From Thioalkalivibrio nitratireducens (GTDB lineage: Bacteria; Pseudomonadota; Gammaproteobacteria; Ectothiorhodospirales; Ectothiorhodospiraceae): 9,769 nt of DNA. Shown here one piece after another: positions 1 to 6,762 of the stretch. The translations under genes and the position numbers were made by a program. How positions within the stretch are numbered: the stretch's first letter is position 1; the number at the start of each line of letters is the position of its first letter. The stretch is taken from NCBI GenBank assembly GCA_011390385.1, contig JAABSN010000120.1, positions 1 through 9,769 of the forward strand. The letters run 5' to 3'. The notes beneath the pieces were generated by a model. The model saw only the letters and a list, made by a program, of their open reading frames with translations. It searched no databases and had not been told where the DNA came from.

Positions 1-735
1 CCGTGGCGGCATTTTCCCGGCAGCCGCATACAGGGCTTTCATCTCTCGCGGGTCCAGATCGCGGACATGCCCCGCCTTCAGGCCCCTTCCCAATTCCACC
101 GGCCCGTAACGAATCCGGATCAGCCGGCTCACCGTGACTCCGGCAGCTTCCCACAGGCGCCGCACGAGCCGGTTGCGACCCTCGCGGACGGTCACATGGA
201 ACCAGTGATTGGCGCCCTCGCCTCCGGCCTCTGCAAGCGAGTCGAAATGGGCGGGACCGTCGTCGAGTTCGATTCCGCGGAGCAGATCGCGCTGTATCTC
301 CTCCGGCACCGCACCGAGCACGCGCACCGCATACTCGCGTTCCAGTTCGTGCGAGGGGTGCATCAGTGCATGCGCGAGTTCGCCATCCGTGGTGAAAATC
401 AGCAAACCCGATGTATTCAGGTCAAGGCGCCCGACCGAAACCCAGCGCTGACCGCGAAGACGTGGCAGACTCGCATAGACGCTGGCGCGCCCTTCGGGGT
501 CCGAACGCGAGCAGATCTCTCCTTCCGGCTTGTGATAGACCAGCCAGCGATGCGCCCGCTCCTCGCCCTTCACGGGCCGCCCGCGTACGAGAATATGGTC
601 GTCGCTACTCACCTGGTCACCCAGCACCGCGACACGGCCGTTGACCTGGATCTCGCCGCGCTCGATCCATGTCTCGATTTCCCGCCGCGAACCGAGGCCG
701 CGGGCCGCAAGAAATTTCTGGAGACGCTCTGCCAT
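1..735 (-). CDS. rluB: 23S rRNA pseudouridine synthase RluB, 3' end cut by the window edge
   Basis: The minus-strand frame reads from an ATG at 735 off the window edge, giving 245 residues (E. coli RluB is about 290, so only the C-terminal tail is missing). The N-terminus (MAERLQKFLAARGLGSRR, residues 1-18) is an S4 RNA-binding domain. The catalytic motif GRLD is at 102-105, with Asp105 the expected nucleophile, followed by NTSGLLIFTTDGELAHALMHPS, which fits RluB better than RsuA, RluE or RluF. A later EGRNRLVRRL stretch is also conserved in the family. RluB isomerises one uridine in the peptidyl-transferase region of 23S rRNA (U2605 in E. coli). No strong Shine-Dalgarno precedes the ATG, but no better start lies upstream. 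The gene is divergent from moaB. It usually follows scpB directly; here two genes intervene. Confidence 0.93.
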   Translation of the reverse strand, partial: MAERLQKFLAARGLGSRREIETWIERGEIQVNGRVAVLGDQVSSDDHILVRGRPVKGEERAHRWLVYHKPEGEICSRSDPEGRASVYASLPRLRGQRWVSVGRLDLNTSGLLIFTTDGELAHALMHPSHELEREYAVRVLGAVPEEIQRDLLRGIELDDGPAHFDSLAEAGGEGANHWFHVTVREGRNRLVRRLWEAAGVTVSRLIRIRYGPVELGRGLKAGHVRDLDPREMKALYAAAGKMPPR

Positions 736-764
736 TTTCAAGGCTCGCCTGGGCTGTCTATGAT
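736..764 (+). promoter_or_regulatory. Possible moaB promoter in the rluB-moaB divergent gap
   Basis: The 61-bp gap between the rluB and moaB starts holds TATGAT at 759-764, one mismatch from the sigma-70 -10 consensus. At 17 bp spacing upstream lies TTTCAA (736-741), a poor -35 that keeps three of six consensus bases. Transcription would begin near 771, giving a leader of about 25 nt before moaB. The call rests on the -10 match alone. Confidence 0.3.
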
Positions 765-783
765 GGCCTGCGACGATACACGA

Positions 784-789
784 AAAGGA
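784..789 (+). promoter_or_regulatory. Ribosome binding site of moaB
   Basis: AAAGGA ends 7 nt before the moaB ATG at 797. It is one of the clearer Shine-Dalgarno sequences in the window and fixes the moaB start. Confidence 0.6.
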
Positions 790-796
790 CCCACTG

Positions 797-1309
797 ATGA
801 CGCCCCAGACCATATCCCTCAACATTGCCGTACTGACCATCTCGGACAGCCGTACCCTGGCCGAGGACAGTTCCGGTGCGGCGCTGGTCGAATTGCTCGA
901 GTCGGCCGGCCATCGGCTTGCCGACCGCAAGCTGGTGAAGGATGACATCTACCTGATCCGTGCCGAAGTTTCCCGATGGATCGCCGACCCGGAAATCGAT
1001 TGCATCCTGACCACCGGGGGCACCGGCATCACCGGCCGGGACGGGACTCCGGAGGCGATAGGCCCGTTGCTGGACAAGGAAATCAGTGGCTTCGGCGAAC
1101 TTTTTCGCTTCCTTTCCTATGAGGAGATCGGGACGTCGAGCCTGCAATCCAGGGCGCTGTCCGGTGTCGCCAACCGCACATTCATCTTCGTTCTACCCGG
1201 ATCGCAGGGTGCCTGCCGCACAGCTTGGAGCCGGCTCATCGAGAGCCAGCTCGATGCCAGAACGCAACCCTGCAACCTGACGATGCTGATTCCGCGACTG
1301 AAGGAATGA
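797..1309 (+). CDS. moaB: Molybdenum cofactor biosynthesis protein MoaB
   Basis: The 170-residue protein has the MoaB/MogA fold signature: an N-terminal strand IAVLTISDSR (10-19), the phosphate-binding TTGGTG (72-77) followed by ITGRDGTPEA, and LPGSQGA (133-139). Family members bind molybdopterin. MogA and archaeal MoaB adenylylate it before molybdenum insertion, whereas E. coli MoaB is dispensable and its exact role is unclear. Length and motifs fit MoaB rather than the larger MoeA or the C-terminally longer MogA. The start is supported by AAAGGA seven bases upstream. No other molybdopterin gene is visible nearby, so it appears as a solitary gene. It converges on the psiE-like gene with 2 bp between the stop codons, leaving no room for a terminator between them. 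Confidence 0.92.
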   Translation: MTPQTISLNIAVLTISDSRTLAEDSSGAALVELLESAGHRLADRKLVKDDIYLIRAEVSRWIADPEIDCILTTGGTGITGRDGTPEAIGPLLDKEISGFGELFRFLSYEEIGTSSLQSRALSGVANRTFIFVLPGSQGACRTAWSRLIESQLDARTQPCNLTMLIPRLKE

Positions 1310-1311
1310 CA

Positions 1312-1725
1312 CTACTCTTTCTGCTCGTCGTCCTCGCCAAACCAGACCTCGCACCAGCGCAGTATCAGCACGCCGAGGGTCAGCACGAAGATGGCTCCCA
1401 CCAACGTCAGAATGGTGGAGTTTTCCATCTTCTTGGCATCGACGACGAGCACGCGGGTCAACGCCGTAATGGCGATGTAGACGAGAAATCGTACCGACAG
1501 CCGGTTGGTCTTGAAGTAAATTGCCACCATTGCTGCAAGCTCGATCAGCAGGAAGAGCATCAGGACGTCGCCGAGATTGGGTCCTCCCTTGCCAAACACG
1601 CTGGCGACTTCGATGATCGTCGCCCACAGAATCCCGAAGCCAGCCAGAAACAGGAGTGCCAACTGGAACGTTTCGGCCATCTTGATTCCGACAAACTTGG
1701 TTACAGCGAATATCCTTTCCGACAT
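1312..1725 (-). CDS. psiE: PsiE-family (phosphate-starvation-inducible) inner-membrane protein
   Basis: The protein is small and hydrophobic with four predicted membrane segments: ETFQLALLFLAGFGILWA, the LGDVLMLFLLIELAAMVAIYF region, RFLVYIAITALTRVLVV and TILTLVGAIFVLTLGVLIL. The stretch RFLVYIAITALTRVLVVDAKK matches the most conserved part of E. coli PsiE ([20 protein letters not shown]), and the charged C-terminus (GEDDEQKE) is typical. PsiE responds to PhoB and cAMP-CRP in E. coli; its molecular function is unknown. I chose the ATG at 1725 because AAGGGGG (1736-1742) lies ten bases upstream and the resulting 137 residues match the E. coli length (136). In-frame alternatives at 1758 (ATG) and 1767 (TTG) have no Shine-Dalgarno. 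A TATATT box at 1773-1778 would place transcription start near 1766, also favouring 1725. No clear Pho box was seen. Confidence 0.85.
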   Translation of the reverse strand: MSERIFAVTKFVGIKMAETFQLALLFLAGFGILWATIIEVASVFGKGGPNLGDVLMLFLLIELAAMVAIYFKTNRLSVRFLVYIAITALTRVLVVDAKKMENSTILTLVGAIFVLTLGVLILRWCEVWFGEDDEQKE

Positions 1726-1735
1726 GCCAGTGGTG

Positions 1736-1742
1736 CCCCCTT
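1736..1742 (-). promoter_or_regulatory. Ribosome binding site deciding the psiE start
   Basis: Read on the minus strand this is AAGGGGG, ending 10 nt before the ATG at 1725. The competing upstream starts at 1758 and 1767 have no comparable sequence, so this site favours the shorter protein. Confidence 0.45.
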
Positions 1743-1836
1743 GAACGATTTCCGCCATGTGTTGCAAGGACGAATATAGTTGACATGGCTCAAACCGGGG
1801 TCGCAGAGGCAGTTGCTGGCCAGGTTCCCGGTACCT

Positions 1837-2490
1837 TCAGCTTGACGAAATCGCTGGCCCGCCGTCTTGTGTATCCAATTGCGCGGCTTGCCGCTTTTCG
1901 CCGCCGTCTGTCTCTATGGGCAGATCGACCAGCTCGCGCAGTGCATCCAGCGGCGGGAGTTCATCGAGGCGGCCGAGACCCAGATCATCGAGAAAGGTTT
2001 TCGTGGTCGCGTACAGGCCCGGGCGACCCGGAACTTCCTTGTGGCCAACCACGTGGACCCACTCGCGTTCCACGAGGGTGCGCATGATCTGCGTACTCAC
2101 CGCTACACCGCGAATGTCCTCGATCTCCGCACGCGTCACCGGCTGCCGATAGGCGATGATGGCCAGAGTCTCCAGGAGAGCGCGCGACAGCCGGAGTGGG
2201 CGGTCCGGCTGCGCGGCCTGAACCGCCTGCGAATAGTGCCGTCGCACCCGAAACCGGTAACCTCCCGCCGACCGCACCAGTTCGACCGCCCGCTCCCGGT
2301 AATGCGAGGCCAGACGTTCCAGTGCCGCCTCCACCTCGGCCGGTCCGAATCCAGCGGATTCCACGACGTTGCATGCGCTAACGAGATCCTTGAGCGATAC
2401 CGGTTCCGAAGCCGCAAACAGGACCGCTTCAAGGGTCAACTCGATTTCCGTGCCTCTTGTTTCCGCGGGTTGCGTGGCCATACCGGTCAT
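1837..2490 (-). CDS. scpB: Segregation and condensation protein ScpB
   Basis: ScpB dimers bind the kleisin ScpA and help the SMC-ScpAB complex organise and segregate the chromosome. From the ATG at 2490 the protein has 217 residues. Two winged-helix domains can be followed: LTLEAVLFAASEPVSLKDL (18-36) opens the first. The second contains the hallmark LSRALLETLAIIAYRQPVTR (101-120), then EIEDIRGV and GRPGLYATTKTFLDDLGL (155-172). The C-terminal 25 residues are polar and variable. The open frame extends upstream to 2559, but ATG 2490 forms an ATGA overlap with the scpA stop, the usual arrangement for translational coupling, and conserved sequence begins only at about residue 15. A second ATG at 2481 cannot be excluded. 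Confidence 0.94.
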   Translation of the reverse strand: MTGMATQPAETRGTEIELTLEAVLFAASEPVSLKDLVSACNVVESAGFGPAEVEAALERLASHYRERAVELVRSAGGYRFRVRRHYSQAVQAAQPDRPLRLSRALLETLAIIAYRQPVTRAEIEDIRGVAVSTQIMRTLVEREWVHVVGHKEVPGRPGLYATTKTFLDDLGLGRLDELPPLDALRELVDLPIETDGGEKRQAAQLDTQDGGPAISSS

Positions 2491-3320
2491 TCCGCTTCTT
2501 CCGTCACGGGGCCCCGACGACGTACCTGGATTGGCCCGAACGGTTCCCCCTGGCCCCATTCCAGCAATCCGCCCTTGCTCAATTCCAGTACCGCCAGGAA
2601 AGCGACAACGACCCCCGGCCGGCCCTCACTGACCACCAGAAGGCTGACGAAATCGACGAATTCCTCGTGTTCCAGCGTCTCCAGAATCCACGTCATGCGC
2701 TCACGCACGGAAAGAGCCTCGGCAGTGATCTGGTGGCGAGCAGTCAGGCTCGCGCGGCGCAACACGCCAACCAACGCGTCGATCAGATCCTCCAACGCCG
2801 GTGCTGGCGGTGGCGGTGCACCCAGGGCATCGCTTGATGCCCGGGCGTGGAATACATCGCGTTCCATGCGCGGCAGCGCATCGAGTCGTTCCGCAGCAGT
2901 CTTGAAACGCTCGTATTCCTGGAGCTGGCGGATCAACGCCATGCGAGGGTCTTCCTCGGAACCGTCCGCATCGGACGGCGGCCGCGGCAGCAGCATGCGC
3001 GACTTGATTTCTGCCAGCAGCGCGGCCATCACCAGGTACTCCCCGGCGAGCTCCAGGCGCAGGGCCTGCATCACATCGATGTAAGCCATGTACTGACGCG
3101 TGATCTCGGCAATCGGGATCGACAGAATGTCGAGATTCTGGCGTCGAATCAGGTACAGGAGCAGATCCAGAGGACCTTCGAATGACTCGAGAAAGACTTC
3201 GAGGGCATCCGGAGGAATGTAAAGATCGACCGGCAACTCCCCCAACGGGCTGCCATTCACTCGACAGGCCCAGTCGACCTCCGGCGGACATTCCCGCTCC
3301 TCGACTGCAGTCTCGGTCAT
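2487..3320 (-). CDS. scpA: Segregation and condensation protein ScpA (kleisin)
   Basis: ScpA bridges the SMC ATPase heads and recruits ScpB. The 277-residue protein shows the kleisin N-terminal signature FEGPLDLLLYLIRRQNLDI (48-66) followed by IPIAEITRQY, then AGEYLVMAALLAEIKSRMLL (92-111). A polar linker follows (about 113-126), and a C-terminal winged-helix region near 215-277 contains LETLEHEEFVDFVSLLVVSEG. About 38 residues precede the conserved domain, a common N-terminal extension in gammaproteobacterial ScpA. The ATG at 3320 has only a weak GGA upstream; no better in-frame start is seen. The gene lies 50 bp downstream of trpS on the same strand and overlaps scpB by four bases, so all three are probably cotranscribed. 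Confidence 0.95.
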   Translation of the reverse strand: MTETAVEERECPPEVDWACRVNGSPLGELPVDLYIPPDALEVFLESFEGPLDLLLYLIRRQNLDILSIPIAEITRQYMAYIDVMQALRLELAGEYLVMAALLAEIKSRMLLPRPPSDADGSEEDPRMALIRQLQEYERFKTAAERLDALPRMERDVFHARASSDALGAPPPPAPALEDLIDALVGVLRRASLTARHQITAEALSVRERMTWILETLEHEEFVDFVSLLVVSEGRPGVVVAFLAVLELSKGGLLEWGQGEPFGPIQVRRRGPVTEEAE

Positions 3321-3370
3321 CTCATCCGTCCCCGTCCCGTTTCAGAAACGCCGACCGGAGATCATGGGTA

Positions 3371-4591
3371 TCAACGCAGGTAGTCCAGACCCATGGCACG
3401 ACGCACCTCGTCGAGCGTTTCCCGGGCCTCTTCACGGGCCGCCTCCGAACCCTCGTTGATGATGCTCCGAACGAGCGCGGGATCCGATGCGTATTCGCGG
3501 GCACGCTCCTGGATCGGTTGCAATTCCGCGAGCACGGCGTCGATCAGAGGGCGTTTGCAGTCGACGCACCCGATGCCGGCAGAACGACATCCTGCCGCAA
3601 GGTCGACGCGCGTGTTCTCCGGCGTGTAAACCTGATGCAGACCCCAGACCGGACACTTGTCGGGATCGCCGGGATCACTGCGGCGGACACGGGCCGGATC
3701 GGTGGGCATCGTGCGAATCTGCGTCTCGACCTGCAAGGGATCGGAGCGCAGACCGATGGCGTTGTTGTAACTCTTCGACATCTTGCGGCCATCGAGGCCC
3801 GGCATCTTGGCCGTCGGGGTGAGCATCGCCTGTGGTTCGGGAAGGATGATCCTGCCGCCCCCCTCCAGGTAACCGAACAACCGCTCGCGATCACCGAGCG
3901 AGATGTTCTGTTGCCCTTCGAGCAGAGCCCTGGCCACATCCAGCGCCTCCTCTTCCCCCTGTTCCTGAAACCGCCGACGCAGCTCGCGATAGCGTTTCGC
4001 AATCTTCTTGCCCATCTTGTCGATCGCTGCCTCGGCCTTCTCTGCAAACCCGGGCTCACGGCCATACAGATGGTTGAAGCGGCGTGCGATCTCGCGCGTC
4101 ACTTCGAGGTGAGCCACCTGATCCTCACCCACCGGAACCAACCCGGCGCGATACGCGAGGACGTCCGCGCTCTGCAACACCGGATAGCCGAGAAAGCCAT
4201 ACGTCGCGAGGTCGCGCTCGCGCAGCTGTTCCTGCTGATCCTTGTAGCTCGGCACCCGTTCGAGCCAACCCAGTGGGGTGAACATCGACAGCAGCAGGTG
4301 CAGCTCGGCGTGTTCGGGAACCCGGGACTGAACGAAGAGCGTGGCGGCGCTGGGGCTCACGCCGGCCGCCAACCAGTCGATGACCATGTCGGTCACATGC
4401 TGGCTCAGGTCGGCCGTCGATTCGTAATGGGTGGTCAGTGCATGCCAGTCGGCGACGAAGAAGAAGCACTCGTAGCTGTGCTGAAGCTCCAGCCAGTTCT
4501 TGAGCACACCGTGGTAATGGCCCAGATGCAGGCGCCCCGTCGGCCGCATGCCGGAAAGCACGCGTCGGTTCGTTCCCTGATTGCTGCTCAC
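3371..4591 (-). CDS. trpS: Tryptophanyl-tRNA synthetase (TrpRS), long form with insert and Cys motif
   Basis: This class I synthetase charges tRNA-Trp with tryptophan. The HIGH-type motif is HLGH (22-25) within SGMRPTGRLHLGHYHG, and KMSKS is at 270-274. The 406 residues exceed the compact forms (about 330). The excess is mostly a charged, helix-prone insert of about 60 residues between the ARRFNHLYG segment (ending near 177) and KMSKS, roughly residues 182-246. C-terminal to KMSKS, Cys313, Cys335, Cys342 and Cys345 form C-x21-C-x6-C-x2-C, close to the C-x22-C-x6-C-x2-C that binds a [4Fe-4S] cluster in Thermotoga maritima TrpRS. Cluster binding here is inferred. The start is GTG, with AAAGGG eight bases upstream; no ATG lies before the essential SGMRPTG motif. 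It sits 36 bp after the DUF945 gene and 50 bp before scpA. No tryptophan-rich leader peptide is visible. Confidence 0.95.
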   Translation of the reverse strand: MSSNQGTNRRVLSGMRPTGRLHLGHYHGVLKNWLELQHSYECFFFVADWHALTTHYESTADLSQHVTDMVIDWLAAGVSPSAATLFVQSRVPEHAELHLLLSMFTPLGWLERVPSYKDQQEQLRERDLATYGFLGYPVLQSADVLAYRAGLVPVGEDQVAHLEVTREIARRFNHLYGREPGFAEKAEAAIDKMGKKIAKRYRELRRRFQEQGEEEALDVARALLEGQQNISLGDRERLFGYLEGGGRIILPEPQAMLTPTAKMPGLDGRKMSKSYNNAIGLRSDPLQVETQIRTMPTDPARVRRSDPGDPDKCPVWGLHQVYTPENTRVDLAAGCRSAGIGCVDCKRPLIDAVLAELQPIQERAREYASDPALVRSIINEGSEAAREEARETLDEVRRAMGLDYLR

Positions 4592-4599
4592 GAAAGATG

Positions 4600-4605
4600 C
4601 CCTTT
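4600..4605 (-). promoter_or_regulatory. Ribosome binding site fixing the GTG start of trpS
   Basis: AAAGGG on the minus strand ends 8 nt before the GTG at 4591. It supports use of GTG, since no in-frame ATG occurs before the catalytic N-terminal motif. Confidence 0.6.
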
Positions 4606-4615
4606 GCCGTTCACG

Positions 4616-4629
4616 AATAACCCGTTATT
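4616..4629. repeat. Perfect palindrome at the DUF945 stop / trpS leader
   Basis: AATAAC-CC-GTTATT is a 6-bp inverted repeat with a 2-bp centre. It overlaps the TAA stop of the DUF945 gene and lies in the 36-bp gap before trpS. As RNA it could form only a five-pair A-U stem with a four-base loop, so it is a poor terminator. A DNA-binding site is possible but unproven, and an AT-rich palindrome this short can arise by chance. Confidence 0.35.
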
Positions 4630-5968
4630 AGAACATGCCCTGCCCCAGCGCGAACACCAGCGCCAGCAGCAGGACCGTACGATCCCGATCGTTGATCATC
4701 AGTCGCCCATCGTCCATTCGCAGGCGGGCGCTCAATTGTCCATCACGGAGTTCAATCCATCCTTCCTCGATCCCGCGCTCCAGCCAGTCCTGCAGCGCTT
4801 CGGATTCACCCACCGCGTCGGCGAGTTGGTCAACGAGCTCCATGCCGGCTTCGAGATCCAGATGCAGGTCGAGTGTCTCGAGTGGGCGCGTGGCGATACC
4901 CTCCGCATCGCCGCGCAATCCGAGTTCGAATTGCAGGCGCAGGTTCCTGGCTGGCTCACCATTCAGAGTGAGCCCCCCCAGGAACCGCGGGTCGTACGCA
5001 ATCATTTGCTGCAGACCCTCCAGCACCGCGCCCAGTGCCAGGCTGGCCCGTTCATCAGCCGCCAGTTCCATACCGCGCAGTTCTTCCTCGAAGGCGAGGA
5101 AACGGAGCAAGGTGGGACGGTGCCAGCGCAGAGCGTTGAGATGCAGATCGAGTCCCTGATCGAGTTCAATGCCTGCCGTCCGCAGAGCCTTTGCCCGCAG
5201 CCTGACCAAAGTATCCAGATGCCCGCTGGATGAATTCTGCCAGGAACTCACCTGCAGGGATTGCGCGCTCAATCGTTCCTTGCCATCCTGTTCCAAACGC
5301 AGTCGCTCCGCGCCCAGCCCCAGGTCGAAATCCGGCAGCACGCCGAAGCGGCCATCAGGCTCAGGGTGCACCAGCAGCCCGTAATGCAGATCGCCAATCT
5401 CCATCCGCTGATCGCCGACAGCCAGGTGCAACGACTCGGTATCGAAGCTCAGCACCAGGCGCTCGGCGGAATACGCCAGCCCGCCCTTGCCCTCGGCGAC
5501 TTCAAGGTAGACCGGAACATCATTCTCGAACTGCGGATCGGTCCATGCCGTGCGCACCGGCCTGGTCGAGATCCGCGAACTCACACCGCCACCCAGGCCG
5601 AGCCAAGTGTCGGCGCGCGGTTGCGCCTGTACCAGCACTTCCTGCCAGTGTACCGGCAGTTCCCCGGATGGTTGCTCCGCGGCAAGCCGGGTATCCATCG
5701 CCGCCCCGAGCAGTCGATGCCGGACCTGGTGTTCGAGATGCACGGTGAAGTCAGTGTTCTCATCGACCACACGCAGTTCGCTGGTCGCCCGCGCCTGAAA
5801 GTTGTCGCGCCGATAGTCGAGAATACGGTGCTCGAGGCGGAGATCGCCGAGAGATCCGCTGCGAATCTCGGTCAGGGCCCGTTCCACCTGCATCCCGACA
5901 TAGACCGGCCACGCAACTGCGACAAGAACCAGGACAAGAACCAGAACCAATACCCTGCGCACCATCAT
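4628..5968 (-). CDS. DUF945 (YdgA-like) membrane-anchored protein
   Basis: From the ATG at 5968 the protein has 446 residues. Residues 3-25 (VRRVLVLVLVLVLVAVAWPVYVG) form a positively flanked signal anchor, so the rest should face the periplasm. The segment after it, GMQVERALTEIRSGSLGDLRLEHRILDYRRDNFQARATSEL, has the family pattern of helix followed by Y-x-R-x-x-F/L. Long amphipathic beta-rich stretches follow, then a C-terminal ...GQLSARLRMDDGRLMIND. This matches DUF945 proteins such as E. coli YdgA (about 500 residues), whose function is not established. The frame is open to 6052, but starts before 5968 would overlap the M50 gene and lose the N-terminal anchor; GAGAGA lies about ten bases upstream of 5968. 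A second ATG follows immediately at 5965. It is 25 bp downstream of the protease gene and 36 bp upstream of trpS. Confidence 0.75.
   Translation of the reverse strand: MMVRRVLVLVLVLVLVAVAWPVYVGMQVERALTEIRSGSLGDLRLEHRILDYRRDNFQARATSELRVVDENTDFTVHLEHQVRHRLLGAAMDTRLAAEQPSGELPVHWQEVLVQAQPRADTWLGLGGGVSSRISTRPVRTAWTDPQFENDVPVYLEVAEGKGGLAYSAERLVLSFDTESLHLAVGDQRMEIGDLHYGLLVHPEPDGRFGVLPDFDLGLGAERLRLEQDGKERLSAQSLQVSSWQNSSSGHLDTLVRLRAKALRTAGIELDQGLDLHLNALRWHRPTLLRFLAFEEELRGMELAADERASLALGAVLEGLQQMIAYDPRFLGGLTLNGEPARNLRLQFELGLRGDAEGIATRPLETLDLHLDLEAGMELVDQLADAVGESEALQDWLERGIEEGWIELRDGQLSARLRMDDGRLMINDRDRTVLLLALVFALGQGMF
5921..5949. repeat. 12-bp tandem repeat in the DUF945 signal anchor
   Basis: GACAAGAACCAG occurs twice in perfect tandem (5921-5932, 5933-5944), followed by a partial copy, AACCA. 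On the coding (minus) strand it encodes the repeated Leu-Val of the membrane anchor. Gain or loss of a unit would keep the frame and lengthen or shorten the helix by four residues. Confidence 0.8.
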
Positions 5969-5993
5969 CGCCTGATCTCTCTCGTTTCCTTCG

Positions 5994-6665
5994 TCATGGG
6001 CGGGCGAACGGCAGGCCCACACCGGTACTGATGAAGTCCACCAGGAAGACATAGACGGGTCCGATCAAGGCACCCAGAACACCCGTTACCAATAGCGCCA
6101 GAACGATCAGCAGCCCATAAGGTTCGATGCGTTCGAATCGGTGCGCAATGCGCCTCGGAAGAAAGCCCGCCAACACCCGCCCCCCATCCAGTGGCGGTAG
6201 CGGCAAGAGGTTCAGCACCATCAGCAGAATGTTGATCGCGATTCCAGCCAGCCCCATGTAGACCATTGCCATGCTGAATGGCTGTTCGATGGTCAGACCT
6301 ACTTTGACCAGCAGAGCCCAGCCCAGGGCCATCACGAGATTCGCGAAGGGTCCGGCCACGGCCACGGCCGCCATATCGCGTTGTGGCCGTTTCAGGTTAC
6401 GGGTATTGACCGGAACCGGCTTGGCCCAGCCGAAAACAAACGGCGCCCCGGGTGACAGCATGCTGATCGTCAAAAGCCCCGCCGGAACCGCTATGGTTCC
6501 AACGGGGTCGATGTGCTTCAGGGGATTCAGCGTCAGGCGCCCAAGCATCGCCGCAGTCGTGTCGCCGAGCGCTCGCGCCATGAATCCATGCGCCGCCTCA
6601 TGCACGGTGATCGCGAACAGGACCGGAAGCGCCCAGATTGCGATGTTCTGTATCAGGGAATCCAT
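5994..6665 (-). CDS. M50-family (site-2-protease-like) membrane zinc metalloprotease
   Basis: The 223-residue multi-spanning protein carries HEAAH (22-26) in its first membrane segment, with His22, Glu23 and His26 as zinc ligands and catalytic base. The second conserved motif NLLPLPPLDGG (152-162) supplies Asp160 as third ligand. AGPFANL (104-110) is also conserved. At least four other hydrophobic segments are visible, and there is no PDZ or CBS domain. This is the compact YwhC/Rip3-core type, not RseP. Such proteins are annotated as site-2 protease family, with substrates mostly unknown. It commonly lies between yciO and trpS in gammaproteobacteria, as here. No Shine-Dalgarno precedes the ATG; instead TATACT ends six bases upstream, which could mean a leaderless transcript. 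Downstream, the DUF945 gene follows after 25 bp. Confidence 0.9.
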   Translation of the reverse strand: MDSLIQNIAIWALPVLFAITVHEAAHGFMARALGDTTAAMLGRLTLNPLKHIDPVGTIAVPAGLLTISMLSPGAPFVFGWAKPVPVNTRNLKRPQRDMAAVAVAGPFANLVMALGWALLVKVGLTIEQPFSMAMVYMGLAGIAINILLMVLNLLPLPPLDGGRVLAGFLPRRIAHRFERIEPYGLLIVLALLVTGVLGALIGPVYVFLVDFISTGVGLPFARP

Positions 6666-6671
6666 GGCCGC

Positions 6672-6677
6672 AGTATA
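6672..6677 (-). promoter_or_regulatory. Possible -10 box for a leaderless M50 transcript
   Basis: TATACT on the minus strand (one mismatch from TATAAT) ends 6 nt before the A of the M50 protease ATG at 6665, so transcription would begin at the start codon. No convincing -35 lies 17 bp upstream. The absence of a Shine-Dalgarno is consistent with leaderless use but proves nothing. Confidence 0.2.
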
Positions 6678-6697
6678 CCGAACAGATCACGGAGTCC

Positions 6698-6728
6698 GGC
6701 ATTCCCCGGGAAAACCCACCGGGATGCC
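6698..6728. other. Stem-loop in the yciO-M50 intergenic gap
   Basis: GGCAT (6698-6702) pairs with ATGCC (6724-6728), and CCCGG (6705-6709) pairs with CCGGG (6719-6723). This gives a ten-pair stem with a two-base bulge and a nine-base loop. No U-tract follows on either strand, so it is not a canonical terminator. It could be an mRNA processing or stability element between yciO and the protease gene. Confidence 0.4.
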
Positions 6729-6762
6729 ACCCGCGTCGACCAGCCCCGTTGTTGCGAAGATA

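Noticed and set aside
67..945. Plus-strand open frame of 292 codons opposite rluB and running into moaB
   Set aside because: The minus strand encodes RluB with its S4 domain and GRLD motif, and the plus frame overlaps moaB out of frame.
1780..1785. Perfect TTGACA on the plus strand
   Set aside because: No -10 follows at proper spacing and no plus-strand gene lies downstream, so it is taken as a chance match.
1816..1835. Palindromic CTGGCCAG and a near-palindrome after the scpB stop, considered as a terminator
   Set aside because: The stems are short or imperfect and no T-run follows.
1867..3084. Plus-strand open frame of 405 codons opposite scpB and scpA
   Set aside because: It is a shadow of two well-identified overlapping genes, with Arg/Ser-rich sequence lacking domains.
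3182..5233. Very long plus-strand open frame (683 codons) opposite scpA, trpS and DUF945
   Set aside because: It is antisense to trpS and scpA, whose motifs are unmistakable. The translation is low-complexity in Arg, Gln and His with no domain pattern, as expected from the complement of GC-rich genes.
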